Source: Comamonadaceae bacterium (GTDB lineage: Bacteria > Pseudomonadota > Gammaproteobacteria > Burkholderiales > Burkholderiaceae_C). From it: DNA of 11,807 bases. Both the position numbers and the translations under genes were made by a program. Shown here piece after piece: positions 1-6,595 of the stretch. A model generated the notes under the pieces. The model was not told the origin of the DNA, searched no databases, and saw nothing but the letters and a program-made list of their open reading frames with translations. How positions within the stretch are numbered: position 1 is the first letter of the stretch; the number at the start of each line of letters is the position of its first letter. The stretch covers positions 1 through 11,807 of the forward strand of contig CANHUM010000023.1 of NCBI GenBank assembly GCA_947463845.1, given 5' to 3'.

Positions 1-420
1 TCGGGTGGGGTGGTCTGCGTGGTGCGCTGGCAAGGTCCACAGGCCAATGGCATTCCCGAATTGCACAAACTCACGCCGCCGCTGGCGGTGCTGCAGGGCA
101 AGGGCTTCAAGGTGGCGCTGGTGACCGATGGCCGCATGAGCGGTGCCTCGGGCAAGGTGCCGGCCGCCATCCATGTTTCACCCGAAGCCGCTGCCGGTGG
201 CCCACTGGCCAAGGTGCAAGACGGCGACATGATTCGGCTCGATGGTGTGGCGGGCACTTTGCAGGTGCTGGTGACCGAAGCTGAATGGGCCGCCCGTCCA
301 CTGGCCCCAATGCCTGCAGCGCTGCGCGCCGCCAACGGCATGGGTATGGGGCGTGAACTGTTTGCCCACATGCGACGCAACGCGCTCCAAGCCGAAGAAG
401 GGGCCTGCACATGGCTGTGA
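1..420 (+). CDS. edd: Phosphogluconate dehydratase, C-terminal part (cut by window edge)
   Basis: Only the last 139 codons are visible; the frame is open from base 1, so the gene begins outside the window. Edd is the cytoplasmic Fe-S dehydratase that converts 6-phosphogluconate to KDPG in the Entner-Doudoroff pathway. The visible part is the C-terminal barrel of the IlvD/Edd family: a [17 protein letters not shown] block, then [19 protein letters not shown], then [16 protein letters not shown]. The ELHKLTPP and [12 protein letters not shown] forms are typical of Edd, whereas dihydroxy-acid and pentonate dehydratases have SGTAYGT at the second position, as the dehydratase at 9992-11740 does. 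The stop codon lies inside the first codons of eda (10-bp overlap), so the two genes are co-transcribed and probably translationally coupled. The Fe-S cysteines lie upstream and cannot be checked. Confidence 0.93.
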   Translation, partial: SGGVVCVVRWQGPQANGIPELHKLTPPLAVLQGKGFKVALVTDGRMSGASGKVPAAIHVSPEAAAGGPLAKVQDGDMIRLDGVAGTLQVLVTEAEWAARPLAPMPAALRAANGMGMGRELFAHMRRNALQAEEGACTWL

Positions 421-1058
421 CACCCACCTCAAGTTTGTCGGCCCTCCAAGTGATGCAAGACGCCCCCGTGATCCCCGTGATCGTGCTCACCGATGTGGCC
501 CACGCCGTGCCCATGGCCCGCGCTTTGGTGGCGGGTGGGATTCGCATGCTCGAAGTCACGCTGCGCACCCCGCAGGCACTGGCCTGCATGGAGGCGATCG
601 CCAAGGAGGTACCGGGTGCGGTCGTTGGAGCAGGCACGGTGCGCAGCCCGCAGGATGCCACCGCCGCTGCCAAAGCCGGCGCGCAGTTTGCCGTGAGCCC
701 CGGTTACACCCGCGCGGTGGGCCAGGCCTGCCGTGACCACGGTTTATCGCTTTTGCCCGGTGTGGCCACCGGCAGCGAAATCATGATGGCGCAGGAAGAC
801 GGCTACAACGCGCTCAAATTCTTTCCGGCCATGCAGGCGGGTGGCCCGGCCATGCTCAAGGCCTGGGCAGGTCCGTTTTGGGATGTGCAGTTTTGCCCCA
901 CTGGCGGTGTGACGCCCGGCAACGCCTTGGACTTTTTGAGTTTGCCGAATGTGACCTGCGTGGGCGGCTCTTGGCTGGTGCCCGCCGACGCGCTGGATCA
1001 AGGCGATTGGGTGCGCATCGAAGCGTTGGCGCGCGAAGCCAGCCAGTTGCCGCGTTGA
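411..1058 (+). CDS. eda: KDPG aldolase (2-dehydro-3-deoxy-phosphogluconate / 4-hydroxy-2-oxoglutarate aldolase)
   Basis: This 215-residue class I aldolase splits KDPG into pyruvate and glyceraldehyde 3-phosphate, the second Entner-Doudoroff step. It has the full family length and motifs: EVTLRT with the general acid/base Glu48, GAGTV at 73-77, SPGYT at 96-100, the Schiff-base lysine Lys136 in LKFFPA, and the phosphate-binding PTGGVTP at 163-169. The ATG overlaps the end of edd and is preceded by a purine-rich AAGAAGGGG ribosome-binding site, which fixes the start. It is a distant paralogue of the aldolase at 5049-5687; the phenylalanine-rich KFFPA and EVTLRT forms mark this one as the KDPG enzyme. 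Besides serving edd, it could cleave KDPG made by the KdgK encoded at 6592-7572. Confidence 0.95.
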   Translation: MAVTPTSSLSALQVMQDAPVIPVIVLTDVAHAVPMARALVAGGIRMLEVTLRTPQALACMEAIAKEVPGAVVGAGTVRSPQDATAAAKAGAQFAVSPGYTRAVGQACRDHGLSLLPGVATGSEIMMAQEDGYNALKFFPAMQAGGPAMLKAWAGPFWDVQFCPTGGVTPGNALDFLSLPNVTCVGGSWLVPADALDQGDWVRIEALAREASQLPR

Positions 1059-1062
1059 GTTT

Positions 1063-1079
1063 TGCGCTCGATCAGCGCA
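1063..1079. other. Hairpin at the eda / dehalogenase-like convergent junction
   Basis: TGCGCT-cgatc-AGCGCA is a perfect 6-bp inverted repeat with a 5-base loop. It starts 5 bases after the eda stop codon and covers the stop codon of the convergent gene at 1072-1749. It could form the 3' end of either transcript. It has no T-run on the 3' side in either direction (the Ts precede it on the plus strand), so it is not a textbook intrinsic terminator. Confidence 0.3.
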
Positions 1080-1749
1080 CCGCCCACCCACCCGACATCG
1101 GGAATACCTGCCCGACAAAACAGCTGGCGGCCTCGCTGCACAGGTAGGCCACAAAGCGGGCGTCTTCTTCGGCCTTGACCAGACGGCCCAAGGGCACTTC
1201 CCGCTTCAGGCGCTCCTGAAAACGCGGGTTCGCCTGCACCTCGGGTGGGAAGTAGGTGGGGTTATCGACAAAATTCTGTGCCACGGCGTTGAGCTGGATG
1301 TTGTCCGGGGCCAGCTCCACGCCTGCCGCCTGCACATAGGCCAGCTGCGCACCGCGCGCTGCGCTGTAACTGGCGGCACGCTTCATGCCACGCAGCGCCG
1401 AGGCACTGCCCATCACCACGATCTTGCCGCCGCCTCGAGCCTTCATGCCGGGTACCACCGCCCGCACCAGTCGGGGCAGGGGGTCGACCATCACTTCAAA
1501 AACCTGTTGCCATTCGGCTTCGTCAATCTGCGTGATGGGTGTGGACGGTGCGGGCAGCGCCAGGTTGATCACCAGCGCGTTCAGCGGCCCTGCCGCTTCA
1601 ATCACGGCTTGCGCGTCACGTGGGGCAGTGAGCAGGCGATCGTCGGCGATCACCTCCGCGCCGCAGGCCCGCAGCTCGTGACAAAGGGCCGGTCCCATGA
1701 AGTCCTTGGCCTGGGTGACCAGGATGCGTTGTCGTTTCAGATCGATCAT
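1072..1749 (-). CDS. Halohydrin dehalogenase-like SDR-fold protein
   Basis: This 225-residue protein has the short-chain dehydrogenase fold but not the dehydrogenase active site. The NAD-binding TGxxxGxG is replaced by VTQAKDFMG (Thr12, Phe17, Gly19), which is exactly T-x4-F-x-G. The NNAG motif is lost (INLALP, 61-66), and the catalytic residues are Ser115, Tyr128 and Arg132 in S-x12-Y-x3-R, with Arg replacing the usual Lys. These are the defining motifs of halohydrin (haloalcohol) dehalogenases such as HheC (Phe12, Ser132, Tyr145, Arg149), which reversibly convert vicinal halohydrins to epoxides. Asn159-Phe160 followed by PTYFPPE matches the region of the halide-pocket Asn176-Tyr177 of HheC, and GQVFPMSGGW matches its C-terminal GQVFWLAGGF. 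It is the last gene of a four-gene operon, 17 bp after gloA, with GGAG upstream of the ATG. The natural substrate is unknown. The motif assignment is strong; dehalogenation in vivo is inference. Confidence 0.82.
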   Translation of the reverse strand: MIDLKRQRILVTQAKDFMGPALCHELRACGAEVIADDRLLTAPRDAQAVIEAAGPLNALVINLALPAPSTPITQIDEAEWQQVFEVMVDPLPRLVRAVVPGMKARGGGKIVVMGSASALRGMKRAASYSAARGAQLAYVQAAGVELAPDNIQLNAVAQNFVDNPTYFPPEVQANPRFQERLKREVPLGRLVKAEEDARFVAYLCSEAASCFVGQVFPMSGGWAVR

Positions 1750-1766
1750 GTCCTGGCTCCATGGGA

Positions 1767-2177
1767 TCAGCGCAAACCTTGTCCGTCAGCGTATTCAGCC
1801 CGTTGGATCAGCTCGACCTTGTAGCCATCAGGGTCGGTCACAAAGGCGATCACCGTGGTGCCACCTTTCACGGGGCCGGCTTCGCGGGTAACTTGGCCGC
1901 CAGCGGACTTGATTTTTTCGCATGCGGCATACGCATCGGGCACGCCCAGGGCAATGTGGCCGTAGGCCGTACCCATCTCGTAGCTTTCCACGCCCCAGTT
2001 GTAGGTCAGCTCCAGCTCGGCATGGTCTGGGTTGTTGCCGTAACCAACAAAGGCCAAGGTGTATTTGTATTCAGGGTTTTCAGAGGTGCGCAGCAGCTTC
2101 ATGCCCAGCACCTGGGTGTAGAAGTCGATTGAGCGTTGCAGGTTGCCTACGCGCAGCATGGTGTGAAGGAGTCTCAT
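1767..2177 (-). CDS. gloA: Glyoxalase I (lactoylglutathione lyase)
   Basis: Cytoplasmic metalloenzyme that isomerises the hemithioacetal of methylglyoxal and glutathione to S-lactoylglutathione. At 136 residues it is the normal bacterial length. All four metal ligands sit at the E. coli GloA positions: His5 (LLHTMLRV), Glu56 (ELELTYNWG), His74 (GHIALGV) and Glu122 (KVELIQ). The beta-alpha-beta-beta-beta VOC repeats are intact, with no zinc-type insertions, so it should be the Ni/Co-activated class. Its ATG overlaps the thioesterase stop by 4 bp (ATGA), implying translational coupling inside the operon. Methylglyoxal forms when triose phosphates accumulate, which fits a region rich in KDPG-type aldolases, although this copy is cotranscribed with an SDR, a thioesterase and a dehalogenase-like gene. 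Confidence 0.95.
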   Translation of the reverse strand: MRLLHTMLRVGNLQRSIDFYTQVLGMKLLRTSENPEYKYTLAFVGYGNNPDHAELELTYNWGVESYEMGTAYGHIALGVPDAYAACEKIKSAGGQVTREAGPVKGGTTVIAFVTDPDGYKVELIQRAEYADGQGLR

Positions 2178-2746
2178 GGTTTGTTTCCAGTGGAAGAGGG
2201 CATGTCAAAAACCAGGCACGCGGTGCTCGCATGGGCGTACAGGGTGCCATCTGGCCCGACCAGCCGTGCTTCGGCGGTGGCCAGCTGACGTCCGCAGTGC
2301 ACCACTTGGCCAATGGCGCGCACGCGCTGCACTTTGGGGGTCAGGGCTTTGACGAGTTTGACGCTCAGATCGGCTGTGGTGTAGCCGCGACCGGGTGGCA
2401 TCATGGTGTGCACGGCGCAGCCCAGGGCCGAATCGAGCAAGGTGGCAAACCAGCCGCCGTGCACCGTGCCCAGCGGGTTCATGTGGTTCAGGCCAGGCGC
2501 GCCCTGAAAAATCGCCTGGCCTGGGCTGACCTCGATCAGCACAAAGTCCAATGTCTTGGCGATGCTGGCGTAGGGCAGCTCGCCGCTGAGCAAGCCTTGC
2601 ATGACTTCGAGGCCGGTTTTACCCGCCACTTGGTCCGGCTGCGCCACGCCGGGGCCAGCGCCTGCATCCAGGCGCTGGCGCACCACTTGCTCTTGGGTCA
2701 GCCAGGTTTCGAGTACGGAATTGCCTGTGTCGGTGGTGTTGCGCAT
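2174..2746 (-). CDS. PaaI-type hotdog-fold acyl-CoA thioesterase
   Basis: A 190-residue protein with a single hotdog domain, preceded by a helical N-terminal stretch of about 60 residues. The signature GTVHGG (93-98) is followed by [13 protein letters not shown], with the likely catalytic acid Asp105. Later come [13 protein letters not shown] (122-134) and [11 protein letters not shown] (152-162), typical of the PaaI/YigI-like thioesterase group, which hydrolyses aryl- or medium-chain acyl-CoA. I chose the ATG at 2746 over the TTG one codon upstream. It starts 14 bp after the upstream SDR stop, with AAAGAAA as a weak ribosome-binding site, and its stop overlaps the gloA start. The substrate cannot be read from the sequence; co-transcription with the SDR suggests a hydroxyacyl or ketoacyl thioester. 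Confidence 0.85.
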   Translation of the reverse strand: MRNTTDTGNSVLETWLTQEQVVRQRLDAGAGPGVAQPDQVAGKTGLEVMQGLLSGELPYASIAKTLDFVLIEVSPGQAIFQGAPGLNHMNPLGTVHGGWFATLLDSALGCAVHTMMPPGRGYTTADLSVKLVKALTPKVQRVRAIGQVVHCGRQLATAEARLVGPDGTLYAHASTACLVFDMPSSTGNKP

Positions 2747-2760
2747 CAAAATGGTTTCTT

Positions 2761-3567
2761 TCAGACGGGGACGGTGTAGTTGAGCGCCATGCGCCCGCCG
2801 TCGACGGTGACGATTTCACCCGTGATGTAGCTGGCCGCATCGCTGGCCAGAAAGGCCACCACCTTGGCCACTTCGTCGGGCTCACCCAAACGCTTCATGG
2901 GCGTGCGCATCATGATTTTCTTTTGAGCTTCCTCGCTGGTCAGCACCGCTTGGCGGGCCAGTTCGGTGGCAATCGTCCCAGGGGCTACCGCGTTCACGCG
3001 GATGCCGAAGTCGGCCAGTGCCAAGGACATGGCCCGTGTCAGCTGGTTGATACCGCCCTTGCTCACGTTGTAGCTGGCGATGCTGGGAATGGCCAGCACC
3101 GCATTGACTGAGCTCATGTTGACGATGGAACCCCCGCCGGTGCTTTTCATGGCCCGGGCTGCGGCCTGGCCCATCAAAAAAGAGCCCTTGATGTTCACAT
3201 TGATCACCGCATCGAAATCTTCTTCGGTCACATCCAGGAAATCCGCTGCCTTGAAAATCCCCGCATTGTTGACCAATACGTCGATGCGGCCAAAGGCCTG
3301 CAACACATGGTCCACCAGCGCATCCACATCGGCTTTGCGCGAAACATCGCAAGCCATGAAGCCAGCACTGTGGCCTTCGTTGCGCAATTCGGCGGCCACG
3401 GCAGCGCCACGCGCGCTGTTCACGTCGGCCAAGACCACATGGGACCCTTCGGCGGCAAAGCGGCGTGCGCAGGCCTCACCAATGCCGTTGGCTGCCCCGG
3501 TGACGATGACCACGCGGCCTTGCAGGCCAAAGGACAGGCGGCTGGCCTGGGTGGAGTTAATGCTCAT
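2761..3567 (-). CDS. Classical short-chain dehydrogenase/reductase, NAD-type
   Basis: This 268-residue oxidoreductase is a complete classical SDR: TGAANGIG at 23-30 (dinucleotide binding), Asp48 at the end of the second strand (favours NAD over NADP), NNAG at 100-103, Ser153, and Tyr166/Lys170 in YNVSK. PGTIATEL (196-203) and the C-terminal GEIVTVDGG (250-258) are usual for the FabG-like/3-hydroxyacyl or sugar dehydrogenase group. A short N-terminal extension of about 15 residues precedes the fold. The ATG has AGGAG at good spacing. It is the first gene of the operon running to 1072. Its intact catalytic set contrasts with the altered set in the last gene. The substrate is unknown; a secondary alcohol or 3-hydroxyacyl compound is likely from the family. 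Confidence 0.88.
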   Translation of the reverse strand: MSINSTQASRLSFGLQGRVVIVTGAANGIGEACARRFAAEGSHVVLADVNSARGAAVAAELRNEGHSAGFMACDVSRKADVDALVDHVLQAFGRIDVLVNNAGIFKAADFLDVTEEDFDAVINVNIKGSFLMGQAAARAMKSTGGGSIVNMSSVNAVLAIPSIASYNVSKGGINQLTRAMSLALADFGIRVNAVAPGTIATELARQAVLTSEEAQKKIMMRTPMKRLGEPDEVAKVVAFLASDAASYITGEIVTVDGGRMALNYTVPV

Positions 3568-3739
3568 GGTCCTGACTCCTGAAGTTGGGTTTCAATAAGG
3601 GCCGATGCTGCCACAGTCGGGGGCCGCAGTCTGTCACATCCAAGCACTCTCGAGACGATGGGAGCCAAGCCGGGCGGTATCCGCTAACATGACCCATCAT
3701 GAATTTCGCCCGGCAACGGGTTTACGCGGAGAAAGAGCG
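3568..3739. promoter_or_regulatory. Divergent intergenic region between the SDR operon and the VOC-pirin operon
   Basis: These 172 bases separate two divergent operons and must hold both promoters. The only clear structure is CATGA-ccca-TCATG at 3688-3701, an inverted repeat with 5-bp arms about 40 bp before the VOC start, and an 8-bp TCTCGAGA palindrome near 3648. TAACAT at 3685-3690 could be a -10 element for the plus-strand genes, but I find no good -35. The ribosome-binding sites at both ends are clear. Confidence 0.45.
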
Positions 3740-4117
3740 ATGTTCAGTCATGTGATGCTGGGTGTGAATGACCTGGAAGTTTCGAAAAAGTTTTACGATG
3801 CCTTGCTGGGTACCCTGGGTTATGGCCCCGGTGTCGCCAATAAAAACCGGTACTTCTACCGCAGCCCCACCGGCACATTTGCCATCACCACGCCGATCAA
3901 TGGCCAGCCTGCCACAGCCGGCAACGGCAGCACCATCGGTTTCACGGTGAAGTCGGCTGAGCAGGGGGATGCCTTCCACGCAGCGGGCCTGGCCAACGGC
4001 GGCACCACCTGCGAAGACCCACCTGGCTTTCGCGAGAGTCCCGCAGGCAAGCTCTATCTGGCCTACTTGCGCGACCCCGACGGCAACAAGATCTGCGCCC
4101 TGCACCGGCCTGCTTGA
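3740..4117 (+). CDS. VOC (vicinal oxygen chelate) family protein
   Basis: A 125-residue glyoxalase/bleomycin-resistance-fold protein with two beta-alpha-beta-beta-beta repeats: MFSHVMLGVNDLEVSKKFYD at the start, IGFTV at 66-70, and YLRDPDGNKICALHR near the end. I start at the ATG at 3740, because the family begins with this motif and GGAG lies 8 bases upstream; the longer upstream reading has no family similarity. Of the usual metal ligands only His4 is retained. The second-repeat histidine is replaced by Phe68 and the final glutamate by an uncharged residue (ICAL), so it is unlikely to be a true glyoxalase I. The CEDPPGFRE segment with KLYLAYLRDPDGNK is typical of an uncharacterised, widespread proteobacterial subgroup. 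It is transcribed with the pirin gene 28 bp downstream. Confidence 0.85.
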   Translation: MFSHVMLGVNDLEVSKKFYDALLGTLGYGPGVANKNRYFYRSPTGTFAITTPINGQPATAGNGSTIGFTVKSAEQGDAFHAAGLANGGTTCEDPPGFRESPAGKLYLAYLRDPDGNKICALHRPA

Positions 4118-4135
4118 TCCCCTGATTTGATCAAG
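4113..4135 (+). promoter_or_regulatory. Stem-loop joining the VOC stop codon to the pirin ribosome-binding site
   Basis: CTTGATC (4113-4119) and GATCAAG (4129-4135) form a perfect 7-bp stem with a 9-base loop. The left arm contains the TGA of the VOC gene, and the right arm runs into AAGAGGAG (4133-4140), the Shine-Dalgarno sequence of the pirin gene, which starts with GTG at 4146. A ribosome finishing the VOC gene would melt the stem, so coupled translation is a reasonable inference. It has no trailing T-run, so it is not a terminator. Confidence 0.4.
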
Positions 4136-4145
4136 AGGAGCGGAT

Positions 4146-5024
4146 GTGCCCCAAGTCGCCACCCCACACGCCGTGAGCGTTTCGCGCAGCATAGAACGCC
4201 TGGTCACCGGCCAGGCCACCTCGGACGGCGCGGGCGTCAAGCTCAGCCGCATTCTCACGCAAGACCTGCAGCGTCGGCTGGACCCGTTTTTGATGCTGGA
4301 CGCTTTTGGCAGCGACAAGCCCGACGACTACATCGCCGGGTTTCCGGACCACCCGCACCGTGGCTTTGAAACCGTGACCTACATGATCGCCGGGCGCATG
4401 CTGCACCGCGACAGCGCGGGCAACGAAGGCCTGCTGGAAAACGGTGGCGTGCAATGGATGACCGCTGGACAGGGTGTGATCCACTCCGAGATTCCGCAGC
4501 AAGCCGATGGCGTGATGGAGGGCTTTCAACTCTGGCTGAATCTGCACAGCAGCGAGAAGATGAATTCGCCTTGGTACCGTGATTTTCAGAACGACCAACT
4601 GCCGCAGTTTCAGACGCCCGAAGGCGTGGCCGTGACGGTGATCGCCGGGACCAGCCACGGCGTGCAGGGCGCGGTGACGCGCGTCATCACCCAGCCGGTG
4701 TTTCTGGATGTGCACATGCCTCAAGGCGCGCGTTTTGAGCAAACCCTGCCCGCCGGCCACAACGCCTTTGTGTATGTGTACCGGGGCGAGGTGCGCATCA
4801 GCGGCCAGGCCGTGCCGCTGCAGCGCATGGCCATTCTGGCGAACAGCCCGCAGGCCGACGGGGTGGTGATCGAAGCCAGCGCCGACGCCCAACTCATCCT
4901 GGTGGCGGGCCAACCGCTCAAAGAGCCCATCGTCCAATACGGCCCCTTTGTCATGAACACCAAGGAAGAGATCTATCAGGCTTTGGCCGATTTTCGGGAT
5001 GGGCGGTTGGGTGAAAAGGTCTGA
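4146..5024 (+). CDS. Pirin family protein (bicupin)
   Basis: A 292-residue pirin, the normal length, with two cupin domains. The N-terminal cupin has the metal site His69 and His71 (PDHPHRGFETVTY) with His113 and Glu115 (GQGVIHSE), matching the Fe ligands of human pirin. It also has the FQLWLNL motif (127-133) linking to the second cupin, whose YRGEVRISG lies at 212-220. Bacterial pirins have been reported as quercetin 2,3-dioxygenases or as partners of metabolic enzymes; the real role here is unknown. The start is GTG at 4146, set by the strong AAGAGGAG 5 bases upstream. The ATG at 4144 is in another frame. It follows the VOC gene and ends 24 bp from the convergent dgoA. Confidence 0.93.
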   Translation: MPQVATPHAVSVSRSIERLVTGQATSDGAGVKLSRILTQDLQRRLDPFLMLDAFGSDKPDDYIAGFPDHPHRGFETVTYMIAGRMLHRDSAGNEGLLENGGVQWMTAGQGVIHSEIPQQADGVMEGFQLWLNLHSSEKMNSPWYRDFQNDQLPQFQTPEGVAVTVIAGTSHGVQGAVTRVITQPVFLDVHMPQGARFEQTLPAGHNAFVYVYRGEVRISGQAVPLQRMAILANSPQADGVVIEASADAQLILVAGQPLKEPIVQYGPFVMNTKEEIYQALADFRDGRLGEKV

Positions 5025-5039
5025 ATGGCAGGTGCGAAA

Positions 5040-5054
5040 GGCTAGGGTTTAGCC
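5040..5054 (-). terminator. Possible weak terminator hairpin of the kdgK-dgoK-dgoA operon
   Basis: On the minus strand GGCTA-AACCC-TAGCC folds into a 5-bp stem that includes the dgoA TAA stop and is followed by TTTCG. The short T-run and small stem make it a weak candidate. It lies in the 24-bp gap between two convergent genes, where transcription from both sides should stop. Confidence 0.3.
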
Positions 5055-5687
5055 CGTGAAGGCGTGCACAAACGCCTGTGCCTGTATTTGTACCTCTTGA
5101 GCGGAGCGCCCTTGCGCGTACAAGGCCGAACCCAGGCCAAATCCACGGGCCCCTGCTGCCAAATAAAGGGCCATATTGCTCGGCGTGATGCCCCCTACGG
5201 GTATCAAGGCAGCCGTATTCGGCAGTACGGCCCGCATCGCTTTAACGGTGGCGGGCGAGATCATTTCGGCCGGAAAAAGTTTGAGCCCGTGCGCACCGGC
5301 ATCGAGTGCAGCAAAAGCTTCTGAGGGCGTGGCCACACCGGGCACCACCACCATGTCCAGGGCCAGGGCTTGCGCCACTACGGCGGGGTTGAAGTTGGGG
5401 GCCACGACCAGGCGGCCGCCAGCGGCGTGCACGTCCTTGACCTGCTGCGCGTTCAGCACGGTGCCTGCGCCAATCAGGGTTTGCGGAAATAACTGAGTCA
5501 GTGCGGCGATGCTCTGCAAAGGTTCGGGCGAATTCAGTGGCACTTCGATGATGGCAAAACCGGTGTCCACCAAGACCTGGCCTATGGCTGGGGCTTCGGC
5601 AGGGGTCAGGCCGCGCAAGATGGCGATCAAGGGCAGTTGGGCCATGGCTTGGGCCAATGCTTGTTGGGGATCGGTTGAGGTGTTCAT
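5049..5687 (-). CDS. dgoA: 2-dehydro-3-deoxy-6-phosphogalactonate aldolase
   Basis: A 212-residue class I aldolase that splits KDPGal into pyruvate and glyceraldehyde 3-phosphate, the last step of the De Ley-Doudoroff (galactonate) route. Motifs: IAILRG with Arg25, IIEVPLNSPEP with Glu48, GAGTV (73-77), APNFN (96-100), Schiff-base Lys136 in LKLFPAE, and PVGGITPSN. The VPLNSPEP and LKLFPAE forms are those of DgoA; KDPG aldolase has VTLRTP and LKFFPA, as the eda product in this window does. Its ATG overlaps the dgoK stop by 4 bp (ATGA). It is the last gene of the kdgK-dgoK-dgoA operon. Some cross-activity on KDPG is possible. Confidence 0.93.
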   Translation of the reverse strand: MNTSTDPQQALAQAMAQLPLIAILRGLTPAEAPAIGQVLVDTGFAIIEVPLNSPEPLQSIAALTQLFPQTLIGAGTVLNAQQVKDVHAAGGRLVVAPNFNPAVVAQALALDMVVVPGVATPSEAFAALDAGAHGLKLFPAEMISPATVKAMRAVLPNTAALIPVGGITPSNMALYLAAGARGFGLGSALYAQGRSAQEVQIQAQAFVHAFTG

Positions 5688-6595
5688 GGCTTGTTCGTCA
5701 ATTGGGAGGCCAGGGCGTGTAGGCCTGTCCAGGTGGCTTCGGCACCATGGCTTTCGCAGGCGATGCCCAGGTGTTGCAGGGCCAGGGTGTAGCGCAGGGT
5801 CAAGGCTGGGCTGCCGATCAGGATCACGGGGTCGGCATGGCTGGGTATCGCCTGGCTGCGCAGTTCTTCGCCGATCAACAGACCCGACAAGTAGCCCGGC
5901 AAAGCCGCCGCGCTCAAGCGTTCAAACAAGCCCAGCGTACGGACGGCAAACAGGCGCTGCAGCACGCTGCCGGCTTGCTGGCTTTGGTCCACGCCTTGCA
6001 CAAACGCAGCTTCATCGAAGGCCCCGGTCAGGTCCAGCGATTTGCCCAGGATCGAGTGCTGGCTCATCAGCGCAAACACCTCCCCGGTCATGAAGGTCTG
6101 GAATTGCAGGACGCGACCGCTGTGCACTTGTACCCATTTGCTGTGCGTGCCCGGGAGCACCAGCGTGGCACTGTCTCGCCCAGAGAGCTGCAGTGCACCA
6201 AAGATTTGCACTTCTTCGCCGCGCATCACGTCGGGCGTGTGCAGACCATCTTGGCCGAGGCAGCTGAGGCCCGGCACCAGGGCGATGCGATGGGGCTGCA
6301 GCCACAGCAGGTGCTGACCTAATTCGGCAAAGCCTGCAGGGCAGAGGCAGTAGGGCGCTTCTTGCCAGCCTTGGCGGCTGCCGGCCATGCCCGAGATCAG
6401 GCATAAGGCACCCGGCGCATGCATCCAGTCGCCAAAAAGTTCGTGGAAGACCGCTTCAAACTGTCCAGGCGCAACGGTGAGGATGCCGCGAGGGAATTCG
6501 CGCGATTCGATGACCTGCCCGCTGGCGCCCAGATGTGCGCCGCGCAGTGAAGAGGTGCCCCAGTCGATGGCGATCAAGGGTCTTTCTTGGTTCAT
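5684..6595 (-). CDS. dgoK: 2-dehydro-3-deoxygalactonokinase
   Basis: A 303-residue kinase of the DgoK family (ASKHA/hexokinase-like fold) that phosphorylates 2-keto-3-deoxygalactonate at C6. Visible landmarks are the N-terminal phosphate loop DWGTSSLR (11-18), ISGMAGSRQGW (68-78), MRGEEVQIFGAL (124-135), LPGTHSKWV (147-155) and TFMTGEVFALM (167-177), all characteristic of DgoK. The start is the ATG at 6595, because the family begins at the IAIDWGTS block and GGAAGGGA lies just upstream; the reading can be extended further but only into the kdgK gene. It overlaps kdgK by 4 bp on one side and dgoA by 4 bp on the other, so the three proteins are probably made in fixed proportion. Confidence 0.93.
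   Translation of the reverse strand: MNQERPLIAIDWGTSSLRGAHLGASGQVIESREFPRGILTVAPGQFEAVFHELFGDWMHAPGALCLISGMAGSRQGWQEAPYCLCPAGFAELGQHLLWLQPHRIALVPGLSCLGQDGLHTPDVMRGEEVQIFGALQLSGRDSATLVLPGTHSKWVQVHSGRVLQFQTFMTGEVFALMSQHSILGKSLDLTGAFDEAAFVQGVDQSQQAGSVLQRLFAVRTLGLFERLSAAALPGYLSGLLIGEELRSQAIPSHADPVILIGSPALTLRYTLALQHLGIACESHGAEATWTGLHALASQLTNKP

Noticed and set aside
1063..1079. Bidirectional intrinsic terminator between eda and the dehalogenase-like gene
   Set aside because: The stem is real, but neither strand has a T-run after it, so I list it only as a hairpin.
1072..1749. Decayed SDR pseudogene, because the glycine motif and catalytic lysine are missing
   Set aside because: The frame is intact, and the replacements are precisely the T-x4-F-x-G and S-x12-Y-x3-R motifs of a functional enzyme family, not random decay.
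1922..2779. A 285-codon plus-strand frame across gloA and the thioesterase gene
   Set aside because: It is antisense to two genes with intact catalytic motifs, and its translation shows no domain.
3605..3739. A 45-residue N-terminal extension of the VOC protein
   Set aside because: The family starts at MFSHVMLGVND, GGAG precedes the ATG at 3740, and the upstream residues resemble translated promoter DNA.
4131..4937. A 268-codon minus-strand frame antisense to the pirin gene
   Set aside because: The pirin frame carries all metal ligands and the expected length; the antisense product is His/Arg/Ala-rich and featureless.
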